From an uncultured Eubacteriales bacterium (lineage in GTDB: Bacteria > Bacillota > Clostridia > Oscillospirales > QAMX01), in assembly GCA_905205975.1 (NCBI GenBank), contig CAJLFQ010000037.1, positions 1 through 20,873 of the forward strand: 20,873 nucleotides of DNA. The letters are read 5' to 3'. The position numbers and the translations under genes are program-made. Below, piece by piece: positions 15,047 to 20,873 of the stretch (the stretch's first letter is position 1; every line of letters begins with the position of its first letter). Under the pieces are notes generated by a model. It searched no databases. It was given only the letters and a program-made list of their open reading frames with translations, and was not told the DNA's origin.

Positions 15047-16012
15047 ATGCGGTCAGGAGCACATTCAAGGGCGGATACAGCCAGAAAATGGCTGATTTTC
15101 TGGACGCTTTTTATTGGTCTCGGCGCGGTTGCAGGTGCGGCCGGCATGCTGGCGGATCCGACCGGGAAAAGCATGGGCATGGATGCGACGCTGCCGTATT
15201 TTCAAAAGCTGCCGTTGGCGGACGTTCTGTTTCAGAATTTTGTTTTTTCCGGCATTGCCCTGCTGATTGTCAACGGCCTGACCAACCTGACGGCTGCGTG
15301 TCTGCTGTTTGCCCGCAAACGAGCGGGTTTGGTCTGCGGCATGACGTTTGGCATTACGCTGATGCTTTGGATCTGCATTCAGTTTTATATGTTCCCGCTG
15401 AATTTTATGTCCACAATTTATTTTGTCTTCGGCGCCGCACAGGCGGCGACGGGGTACGCGGCGATTGTTTTTGACCGTCAGGAACGGTTTACGGTTCTGC
15501 CGGAGCAGTATCCAAACGTCGGAAAGCACCCGGAGCGTTTGGTCGTCTATTTTTCCCGCATGGGATATGTGAAGCGTCAGGCCTATGAAGAGGCCAACCG
15601 GACAGGCGCCGTTCTCTGCGAACTCCAGTCGACCGAACGCACAGCCGGGACCTGTGGGTTCTGGTGGTGCGGCCGCTTCGGTATGCACCGGTGGCCGATG
15701 CCGCTGAAACCGGTGCCCTGCGACCTGACGGCCTACGAACATGTGACCATCTGCTCGCCGATCTGGGTATTTGCGCTCGCCGCACCCACTCGCGCCTTCT
15801 GTCAAATGGCAAACGGCCAAATCCGCGAAGCGGACTACATCTTGGTACACCACACGCGCGGGCGCTATCAGAATGCCGCCGATGAAATGGACAGACTGCT
15901 TGGCCTGCATCGAACAGGGTACAGGAGCATCCGCTGCCACATCGGCCGATTTACACCAATCAATACGGGAAAGGGCGGTTACACCGATGGCTCAGACAGA
16001 GTACATTCTTGA
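15047..16012 (+). CDS. Four-helix membrane domain fused to a flavodoxin-like domain
   Basis: The 321-residue protein has two parts. Residues 14-143 form four hydrophobic helices (about 14-36, 62-88, 93-117, 121-143). Residues 163-290 look like a flavodoxin: strand RLVVYFS, FMN phosphate loop SRMGYVK (170-176), a Trp/Cys-rich GFWWCGRFGMHRWPMP (204-219), then strand-loop ICSPIWVFALAAPTRAF (236-252) and ADYILVHHT. This suggests a membrane-held FMN electron carrier on the cytoplasmic side. The start is supported by GAGG (15036-15039) with 7-base spacing. The stop lies 26 bases inside the ABC ATPase gene, so the two are translationally linked. Function with the exporter, for example redox supply or sensing, is inference. 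The last 25 residues are low in structure and shaped by the gene overlap. Confidence 0.8.
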   Translation: MRSGAHSRADTARKWLIFWTLFIGLGAVAGAAGMLADPTGKSMGMDATLPYFQKLPLADVLFQNFVFSGIALLIVNGLTNLTAACLLFARKRAGLVCGMTFGITLMLWICIQFYMFPLNFMSTIYFVFGAAQAATGYAAIVFDRQERFTVLPEQYPNVGKHPERLVVYFSRMGYVKRQAYEEANRTGAVLCELQSTERTAGTCGFWWCGRFGMHRWPMPLKPVPCDLTAYEHVTICSPIWVFALAAPTRAFCQMANGQIREADYILVHHTRGRYQNAADEMDRLLGLHRTGYRSIRCHIGRFTPINTGKGGYTDGSDRVHS

Positions 16013-16913
16013 AATCAACCACCTCAACAAGTCTTTTGGTGAGATTCACGCCGTACGCGACCTGTCATTTCATGTCCGGAGCGGGGAGCTGTTCGCGTTT
16101 CTCGGCGTCAACGGCGCCGGAAAATCAACGACGATCGCCATCCTCTGTGGACAGCTGGCCAAAGACAGCGGCGAAGTCAAGGTCTGCGGCCATTCGATTG
16201 ACCACGGCATGACGGAAATCAGCCGCAAGCTCGGCGTCGTTTTTCAGTCGTCGGTGCTGGATCAGCCGCTGACCGTGCGGGATAATCTGGCGTGCAGAGC
16301 GGCGCTGTACGGCATCAACGGAAAAGCATTCAAAGACCGCCTCGCGGAGTTGGCAGAGCTGCTGGACTTTAAAGACCTCCTGAATCGGACGGTCGGGAAG
16401 CTCTCCGGCGGTCAGCGGCGCCGGATTGATATCGCACGCGCACTGCTGCACCGGCCGGAAATCCTGATTCTGGATGAACCGACGACCGGCCTGGATCCGC
16501 AGACACGCCGCCTGCTCTGGAATGTCGTCACGGATCTGCGGCGCAAAGAGGGCATTACTGTTTTTCTGACGACCCACTATATGGAGGAAGCCGCCGACGC
16601 AGATGACGTTGTGATTCTGGACAGCGGCAGTATTGCCGCCGAAGGGACGCCGCTTGAACTGAAGAACCGGTACACCGGCGACTTCATCACACTGTATGGC
16701 ATCACTGCGGAAACTGCACAGGCCGCTTTTGGCCTGCCGGCGGAAACGCTGCACGACGCCGTTCGGATTGCCGTTCCGAATACGGCAGAGGCAACCCGGC
16801 TGATTCTTTCCCATCCGACGCTTTTCAGCGACTATGAAATCACAAAGGGAAAGATGGACGATGTGTTCCTCGCTGCAACCGGCAAGAAACTGACAGGAGG
16901 TGCAGAAAAATGA
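15987..16913 (+). CDS. ABC exporter ATP-binding protein
   Basis: This 308-residue ATPase powers the ABC-2 permease encoded next. Walker A is GVNGAGKST (40-48), the Q-loop is at Q87, the signature is LSGGQRRR (139-146), Walker B is ILILDEPTTGLD (159-170) and the switch His is H197 in TTHYMEE. The C-terminal 70-80 residues form the accessory domain usual for DrrA-like and antibiotic/lipid exporter subunits (EGTPLELKNRYTGDF...GKMDDVFL). ATG at 15987 begins MAQTEYILEI and is preceded by AAGGGCGG (15971-15978); an earlier ATG at 15771 would only run out of frame through the fusion gene. The overlap with the flavodoxin fusion upstream and an ATGA overlap with the permease downstream make a tight three-gene operon. 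Substrate unknown. Confidence 0.95.
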   Translation: MAQTEYILEINHLNKSFGEIHAVRDLSFHVRSGELFAFLGVNGAGKSTTIAILCGQLAKDSGEVKVCGHSIDHGMTEISRKLGVVFQSSVLDQPLTVRDNLACRAALYGINGKAFKDRLAELAELLDFKDLLNRTVGKLSGGQRRRIDIARALLHRPEILILDEPTTGLDPQTRRLLWNVVTDLRRKEGITVFLTTHYMEEAADADDVVILDSGSIAAEGTPLELKNRYTGDFITLYGITAETAQAAFGLPAETLHDAVRIAVPNTAEATRLILSHPTLFSDYEITKGKMDDVFLAATGKKLTGGAEK

Positions 16914-17806
16914 CCGCGCTTCTTTACCTGATTCGCCGGAATACGAAACTGTATTTCAAAGACAAGGGTTTGTTTTTCTCGTCGCTCATAACACCGCTGA
17001 TTCTGTTGGTGCTGTATGCAACCTTCCTGGCAAATGTTTACCGCGATAGCTTTGTGTCGGCGCTGCCGGAAGGGATGCAAGTGGCAGATTCGCTGATCGA
17101 TGCAACGGTCGGCGGTCAGCTCATCTCGTCACTGCTGGCTGTCAGCTGCGTTACCGTCGCCTTCTGCTGCAACATGGTCCTCGTACAGGACAAGGTGAAT
17201 GGTTCACGCCGTGACCTCACGGTTTCGCCGGTTTCCCGTTCGACGCTGGCTGCCGGGTATTATGCTTCCGCCATGATCTCTACGCTGCTTGTAAACTGCA
17301 TTGCGTTGGCCGCCAGCCTGCTGTATCTGGCCAACACCGGCTGGTACCTGACTGCTTTTGACGTGCTGAAGATGCTGCTCGATGTGCTGCTGCTGACGCT
17401 GCTTGGTACGGCGCTCAGCTCGGTCATCAACGTGTTCCTCTCCACGCAGGGTCAGATGTCCGCCGTCGGAACCATTGTCAGCGCAGGATATGGCTTTTTC
17501 TGCGGCGCGTATATGCCGATTTCGCAGTTTGGCGATGGGCTTCAAAAGGTGCTCGCCTTCCTGCCGGGGACATACGGAACCAGCCTGATCCGAAATCATA
17601 CACTGCGCGGTGTCTTTGCCGAAATGCGTGCCACCGGGTTTCCGGAAGAAGTTGTGCAGGGCATTGGCGATTCCATCGACTGCCGGATTACGTTCTTTGA
17701 CCATGCGGTTTCTGAACCGATGATGTACGTTATTATGGCCGGTTCCATCGCTGTGCTGATCGCGGCATATGTGCTGCTTCATGTGCTGAAAAAAGAAGCG
17801 CGCTGA
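16910..17806 (+). CDS. ABC-2 type permease
   Basis: This 298-residue integral membrane subunit has six hydrophobic helices. The first is LFFSSLITPLILLVLYATFL; the last ends YVLLHVLKKEAR. The large first extracytoplasmic loop contains DSLIDATVGGQL. The motif GAYMPISQFGDGLQKVLAFLPGTYGTSLIR (about 200-229) is the conserved region of ABC-2 transporters such as DrrB-like and polyketide, peptide or lipid exporters. The start overlaps the ATPase stop as ATGA, and AGGAGG (16895-16900) lies 9 bases before it. With the ATPase it should form a homodimeric-type exporter. The cargo could be an antimicrobial, a lipid or a glycan; nothing in the window fixes it. Confidence 0.93.
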   Translation: MTALLYLIRRNTKLYFKDKGLFFSSLITPLILLVLYATFLANVYRDSFVSALPEGMQVADSLIDATVGGQLISSLLAVSCVTVAFCCNMVLVQDKVNGSRRDLTVSPVSRSTLAAGYYASAMISTLLVNCIALAASLLYLANTGWYLTAFDVLKMLLDVLLLTLLGTALSSVINVFLSTQGQMSAVGTIVSAGYGFFCGAYMPISQFGDGLQKVLAFLPGTYGTSLIRNHTLRGVFAEMRATGFPEEVVQGIGDSIDCRITFFDHAVSEPMMYVIMAGSIAVLIAAYVLLHVLKKEAR

Positions 17807-17816
17807 TTGGATATCC

Positions 17817-17863
17817 AAAAGCGCCCTGTCGTGCGCAGAAACGCATGACAGGGCGCTTTTTTT
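17817..17863. terminator. Bidirectional terminator between the ABC operon and the SIS genes
   Basis: The stem AAAAGCGCCCTGTCGTGCG (17817-17835) pairs with 17842-17860, with one G-U pair. It is followed by seven T on plus and by TTTT on minus. A 12-bp palindrome TTGGATATCCAA (17807-17818) sits just before it, directly after the permease stop. It serves the two convergent operons. Confidence 0.92.
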
Positions 17864-17900
17864 ATTGTCTTTTGGGCTGGAAACGGGAAAAATCCGAATG

Positions 17901-18629
17901 CTAAATGCCTTTTTCCTCGTAGATTTTGTGAAGCTCCGCGTTGAATTCCGGGCCGCCGGGGAAGTTTGCACTCTTCAAGACAGAAGGCGTGATGCCCATC
18001 TGAAGCAGCTCCTCCACAACAACCGTCGTAACAGACCACAAAATGTATGCCGCAGAAATGCCGGAAGCCGCGCAAAGCCGGGCTTCCAGCCCATCGACTT
18101 CCATTAATGCTTCGGCGGCAGGCGCACAGTTGTCGAGTACAATATCCGCCAGCTCAAACAGGCGAAGCCCGGAAGGATGCTCCGACTGAATCTGAGAAGA
18201 GTATGCCATAGACGTCACGACGATGATTTTCAGCCCGAACTTTTTGGCTTCAATCGCCAGATCCACAACCGGCACATTACGGCCGGATACGGAGCCAATG
18301 ATCATTACATCGCCCGGCATGGCGCCGGAGGCTTTCAGCGCATAGGCGGCAAGACCGGCCATCGAGGTGTCCAGACCGGAACGGTCGCGTTTACGCACGG
18401 GATTCTCTACGTGCAGGTTGTATTTGAACTGTTTGTACAGCAGCAGGCCGCCGCCGCGGTAAATCAGCTCGCTGTCGATGATGTGCCCGGTGTCGTGAAT
18501 GTGAACGCATGCACCGTCTTTGACGGCATCCGCAATCAGCTTCCCGGCGGCGATGATGGCGTCTCGCTGCGTCGTGCGGACGGTTTTCAGCAATTCGTCG
18601 ATGGTTTCATGGTACCTGTCAAGCAGCAT
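17901..18629 (-). CDS. SIS-domain protein (paralog 1)
   Basis: SIS domains bind phosphosugars. This 242-residue protein is a single SIS unit of the UPF0309-like type. Visible elements are HDTGHIIDSELIYRGGG (45-61), the phosphosugar loop GSVSGRN, LVT-type strand IIVVTSMAYSSQI and IVLDNCAPAAEAL. The C-terminus has the variant SANFPGGPEF where the paralog has SANLDGGDEH. AGGAG with 8-base spacing precedes the ATG at 18629. It starts 35 bases after the end of the second SIS gene, so the two are one operon. Likely it isomerises, de-etherifies or senses an amino-sugar phosphate; no transporter or other catabolic gene is adjacent. Its sequence differs clearly from its neighbour, so the two probably have different substrates. 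Confidence 0.88.
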   Translation of the reverse strand: MLLDRYHETIDELLKTVRTTQRDAIIAAGKLIADAVKDGACVHIHDTGHIIDSELIYRGGGLLLYKQFKYNLHVENPVRKRDRSGLDTSMAGLAAYALKASGAMPGDVMIIGSVSGRNVPVVDLAIEAKKFGLKIIVVTSMAYSSQIQSEHPSGLRLFELADIVLDNCAPAAEALMEVDGLEARLCAASGISAAYILWSVTTVVVEELLQMGITPSVLKSANFPGGPEFNAELHKIYEEKGI

Positions 18630-18664
18630 ATCAAATTCTCCTGTCTGTTATCAATTACGGGCAG

Positions 18665-19408
18665 TTATCCCATATAGAAAATGTTGTCATGGAAAGCGTC
18701 CATCATCCGGCGGTTGTGTTCATCCCCGCCGTCCAAATTGGCGCTCAGGAAAACGGGCGGTTCAAAACCGGCCTCCAGCATGCGCTCAATCGCCCGTGCA
18801 GCGATCGCATTGACCAAAACGGCGCCGATTGCGGTCGAAGTCGGCGCTGTTTTCACCGGCAGCCCCGGAAGCTGCAAGGAGGAATCGCCTACACAGCCGC
18901 AGTTGTCCAGCACGATGTCGCCGAAATCGTAGAGCTTTTTGCCGGACGCGTGGCGGGAAGAAACGGCGCGGGAAGTTTGGAGATTGGTGAGGACGATAAC
19001 TGTTGCGCCGATCGAACGCGCGGCCTGCGCCATTTCAATGGCAACGGCATTTCGGCCGGAAACGGAGTGGATCAGAAGAACATCGCCTGCGGCCAGCGGG
19101 GTATTGCGGAGGATCATTTCGCCGTAGCCCGGCAGACGTTCCATCTCGCTCGTCATGGTGATCGGAGATATTTCCAGCATCATGCCGGGCGCGCGAATGG
19201 GGTTGACGGTTGCCAAACCGCCGGTTCGGTAAAAAAGTTCCAGGGAAAGCAGCCCGGCATGACTGCATCCGAACGTGAAAACATTGCGGTGCGCCATGGT
19301 GGCATCGGCGATAGCCTCCGCTGCACGCTCCAGGGCTTCCCGCTGAGAGGTCATGACATCGTCTAAAATGCGTGAAATCTCAGAAAAATAACGGTCAATC
19401 ACATTCAT
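18665..19408 (-). CDS. SIS-domain protein, UPF0309-like (paralog 2)
   Basis: This 247-residue SIS protein has the UPF0309 features: FGCSHAGLLSLELFYRTGGL (near 46-65), the phosphosugar loop HSVSGRN, the strand VIVLTNLQTSRAV and the tail FLSANLDGGDEHNRRMMD. Proteins of this kind are predicted sugar-phosphate isomerases or amino-sugar enzymes, and their substrates are mostly not established. AAGGAG precedes the ATG at 19408, with 11-base spacing. It lies between the sugar kinase upstream and SIS paralog 1 downstream. The 147-base gap to the kinase holds an inverted repeat, which may allow separate regulation. Confidence 0.9.
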   Translation of the reverse strand: MNVIDRYFSEISRILDDVMTSQREALERAAEAIADATMAHRNVFTFGCSHAGLLSLELFYRTGGLATVNPIRAPGMMLEISPITMTSEMERLPGYGEMILRNTPLAAGDVLLIHSVSGRNAVAIEMAQAARSIGATVIVLTNLQTSRAVSSRHASGKKLYDFGDIVLDNCGCVGDSSLQLPGLPVKTAPTSTAIGAVLVNAIAARAIERMLEAGFEPPVFLSANLDGGDEHNRRMMDAFHDNIFYMG

Positions 19409-19431
19409 GGGGATTCATTCTCCTTTTTTGA

Positions 19432-19477
19432 CGGGTATTTTGAACGAATGCTCTTCGTTTCAAAATCGTGATACCCG
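19432..19477 (-). repeat. Long imperfect inverted repeat in the SIS leader
   Basis: CGGGTAT (19432-19438) pairs with ATACCCG (19471-19477). Inside it TTTTGAA(CGAA) (19438-19448) pairs with (TTCG)TTTCAAAA (19454-19465), with a one-base and a five-base bulge. It lies 24 bases before the SIS ATG in the gap 19409-19555. The right end of the gap also has a repeat of TATGCAC and the palindrome TCCGATCGGA. No strong minus promoter is visible here. Confidence 0.6.
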
Positions 19478-19555
19478 GTGTTTTGATTTTATATGCACCG
19501 TATGCACAAGCCGCAGAAGGGACCTGTCATTTCCGATCGGATTCAATCGCAGCCG

Positions 19556-20518
19556 TCAACATCCTGAGGTGAGGAGATAGCGGTAATGATGGTAGTCCCG
19601 CTGGAGCGACGACCAAAAATCGGCTTTCTGCATCCCGTTTTCAAATGCTTGAAGCACAACACCGCCGACGACCGGCTCAAAGACCGGCATGAGCACTTCC
19701 GCATCCGGAAACACGGCGAGCACTTCCCGGCGGAAGCAGTCGAACATAGATGGAGAGCCCTTCCAAACGCCGCCGCTGACGACGACCGGCCCTTCAAAGC
19801 GGCCGTCATGCCGCTGAAGCAGGCAGATGGTCATGTGCGCCATCTCATGCGCAGCCTTCCGGTAGAGGGAAAGCGCAACTGGATCCCCGGCAGCTGCCGC
19901 GCGGGAGACCAGCTGTGTGACGGAGGCAACCAGCCTGCGCGGGTCTGAGGAACCGTAGACGAGCGGAACCATGCCCCACAGCTTCTGAAGCCGCCATTCC
20001 TCATAGATCATCGGCAGCAGCATCGTCGGTTCGCCGCGTCCGTCTTCGGCGTAGATGGCAGCACGCAGCGCAGAAACGCCGATGTCATAGCCGCTGCCTT
20101 CATCGCCCAAAATCGTTCCCCAGCCACCGATGGTGTCATGAACGTCCGGCTGAACCAGAAAAACGTCGGATCCGGTTCCACAAAGCGCCAGAACGCCATA
20201 TGGGACGCCGGCTCCGGCAGCCAGCGCCAAAGCACCTTCGCTGGGGGAGGAAACCGCGCGGACAGTTGTCTTTCTGCGGAGGCAGGCGATAAACTCATCC
20301 GTCGGGCCGACGATGGTGCAGCGGGCGTGCTCGATTTCCGGCGGATTCGCGCCGAGACAGGCTTCAATTGCCCGCGCCATATCGGCACGGACATCCTCCG
20401 GCGGGCGAAAAGTCGCATTGGTTCCGGCTGCACGTCCGGAGGCGATCAGCCGGAGCTGGTCATCAAATAACAGTGTTGACAGTTTGGTGCCGCCGCCGTC
20501 TGCCGAAAGGTAGTACAT
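19556..20518 (-). CDS. BadF/GlcNAc-kinase-type sugar kinase
   Basis: The 320-residue protein belongs to the ASKHA fold (BadF/BadG/BcrA/BcrD family), which includes N-acetylglucosamine kinase. Phosphate-1 loop is ADGGGTK (6-12), the substrate region has GTNATFRPPE (32-41), phosphate-2 is CGTGSDVF (113-120) and the family motif GGWGTILGDEGSGYDIG is at 131-147. The adenosine loop is VVSGGVWKGS. It most likely phosphorylates GlcNAc, MurNAc or a similar amino sugar, because BadF activators of radical enzymes would need partner genes and Cys-bound clusters not seen here. The ATG at 20518 is chosen because GGAGG (20526-20530) is 7 bases before it; ATG at 20524 would overlap that spacing. It is first in the minus-strand operon with two SIS genes. 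Confidence 0.9.
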   Translation of the reverse strand: MYYLSADGGGTKLSTLLFDDQLRLIASGRAAGTNATFRPPEDVRADMARAIEACLGANPPEIEHARCTIVGPTDEFIACLRRKTTVRAVSSPSEGALALAAGAGVPYGVLALCGTGSDVFLVQPDVHDTIGGWGTILGDEGSGYDIGVSALRAAIYAEDGRGEPTMLLPMIYEEWRLQKLWGMVPLVYGSSDPRRLVASVTQLVSRAAAAGDPVALSLYRKAAHEMAHMTICLLQRHDGRFEGPVVVSGGVWKGSPSMFDCFRREVLAVFPDAEVLMPVFEPVVGGVVLQAFENGMQKADFWSSLQRDYHHYRYLLTSGC

Positions 20519-20545
20519 GGCCATTCCTCCCAAGCCCTTTTGCCC

Positions 20546-20575
20546 ATTATATCATAAAAAAGCAGGGCAGTTCAA
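20546..20575 (-). promoter_or_regulatory. Sigma-A promoter for the kinase-SIS-SIS operon
   Basis: On the minus strand TTGAAC (20575-20570) and TATAAT (20551-20546) have an 18-base spacer, and TGA before the -10 makes it extended. Confidence 0.83.
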
Positions 20576-20612
20576 GCGTTTTTGCACAAGAAAAAGGATT
20601 TATTTTTGCATC

Positions 20613-20632
20613 CGTCAAAACGCGTCAAAACG
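20613..20632. repeat. Two tandem 10-bp direct repeats
   Basis: CGTCAAAACG occurs twice in perfect tandem (20613-20622 and 20623-20632), ending 1 base before the -35 box of the flippase promoter. One helical turn apart, it could be a binding site of an activator. Confidence 0.7.
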
Positions 20633-20633
20633 A

Positions 20634-20662
20634 TTGAATCCATCACTGAAATGTGGTATAAT
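20634..20662 (+). promoter_or_regulatory. Sigma-A promoter for the flippase gene
   Basis: TTGAAT (20634-20639) and TATAAT (20657-20662) are 17 bases apart. The predicted start is near 20669. It is divergent from the kinase promoter, 58 bases away. Confidence 0.85.
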
Positions 20663-20729
20663 AAAATGATTCCGAAAAAAGCAGATGCTCCTGCCTGAAA
20701 GCCGCCGGGCGGGTTTCCAAGGGAGCGCG

Positions 20730-20873
20730 ATGATCTTTTTGCGGGTTGATTTTGAGAAAGGAACGGTGCGACGGTTGGAAACCAAACACAAAAACAGCAT
20801 TGCCGCCGGCGCGACGGTCTTGATAGCCGCGAATTTTATCGTGAAAATCATCGGCGTCGTCTACAAGATCCCT
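20730..20873 (+). CDS. Polysaccharide flippase (MOP/SpoVB-like), 5' end only
   Basis: The reading frame is open from ATG 20730 to the window edge (48 codons) and shows only the N-terminus. A charged segment (RRLETKHKNS) leads into AAGATVLIAANFIVKIIGVVYKIP, the first helix of MOP-superfamily flippases such as SpoVB and MurJ-like lipid-linked oligosaccharide exporters (consensus around LIxANLIVKIIGxIYRIP). GGGAG (20721-20725) is 4 bases before the ATG. A GTG at 20766, with AAAGGA 3 bases before it, is a second possible start and fits the usual family N-terminus better. The rest of the protein lies outside the window. It presumably flips an undecaprenyl-linked intermediate for wall or spore-cortex synthesis. 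Confidence 0.8.
   Translation, partial: MIFLRVDFEKGTVRRLETKHKNSIAAGATVLIAANFIVKIIGVVYKIP

Noticed and set aside
15771..15986. Earlier start for the ABC ATPase at 15771
   Set aside because: It would add 72 low-complexity residues read out of frame through the flavodoxin domain. MAQTEYILEI at 15987 with its AAGGGCGG is the normal ATPase N-terminus.
15880..16012. Frameshift at the end of the flavodoxin fusion
   Set aside because: The tail looks unusual, but the flavodoxin elements stay in frame to about residue 290 and the other frames give no better continuation. The overlap with the ATPase gene explains the odd end.
20615..20851. 78-codon minus-strand frame at the right end
   Set aside because: It overlaps the flippase start and promoter, has no site for ribosome binding and no recognisable content.
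1..20873. CRISPR arrays, insertion sequences, tRNA or rRNA genes
   Set aside because: I found no regularly spaced repeats, transposase motifs, terminal inverted repeats or cloverleaf/rRNA signatures. This is visual inspection only; tRNAscan and a repeat finder would be decisive.

Overview
The window reads as chromosomal DNA of a Gram-positive anaerobe of the Bacillota, most likely a GC-rich member of class Clostridia (the Oscillospirales are a reasonable guess). The reasons are strong AGGAGG-type ribosome binding sites, nearly every upstream region carrying a textbook sigma-A promoter with a 17-18 bp spacer, iron-sulfur enzymes, a clostridial-style S1-domain protein and the start of a SpoVB/MOP-type flippase. 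The species cannot be fixed from this sequence. I see no rRNA, tRNA, CRISPR array, transposase or phage gene. It looks like ordinary core/housekeeping genome organised as short operons, most of them closed by intrinsic terminators.

Layout. (1) 1-1840, plus strand: a possible gene tail, an unknown 107-residue protein, a terminator, an S1-domain RNA-binding protein, and a family 4 uracil-DNA glycosylase with its own promoter, ending at a bidirectional terminator. (2) 1850-6250, minus strand: 2-isopropylmalate synthase (leuA), citramalate synthase (cimA) and an aldo/keto reductase with two 4Fe-4S motifs, apparently one transcript. The two synthases are the entry enzymes for leucine and for threonine-independent isoleucine synthesis. 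(3) 6327-8982, plus strand: a glycosyltransferase and an O-antigen-ligase-like membrane protein under a perfect consensus promoter, likely making a cell-surface glycan.

(4) 9027-10261, minus strand: metA, whose residue 111 is Glu and so predicts acetyl-CoA use, followed by a strongly SD-preceded 56-residue membrane protein. Divergent from it (10279-13090, plus) lie a PHP-domain phosphoesterase and an M3 oligoendopeptidase. (5) 13098-14962, plus strand: cysK with a palindromic operator candidate at its transcription start, a terminator, then an alpha/beta hydrolase. (6) 14959-17863, plus strand: a fusion of four membrane helices with a flavodoxin-like domain, followed by a two-gene ABC-2 exporter. 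(7) 17901-20575, minus strand: a BadF/GlcNAc-kinase-type sugar kinase and two paralogous SIS-domain proteins, probably an amino-sugar phosphate module. (8) 20613-20873, plus strand: tandem 10-bp repeats, a promoter and the first codons of a polysaccharide flippase cut by the window edge.

Themes are amino-acid synthesis (Leu, Ile, Met, Cys) and surface-glycan or sugar metabolism. No part of the window stands out as a clearly new system. The most unusual points are the membrane-flavodoxin fusion coupled to an ABC exporter, the kinase-SIS-SIS operon, the small membrane protein after metA and the cysK operator.
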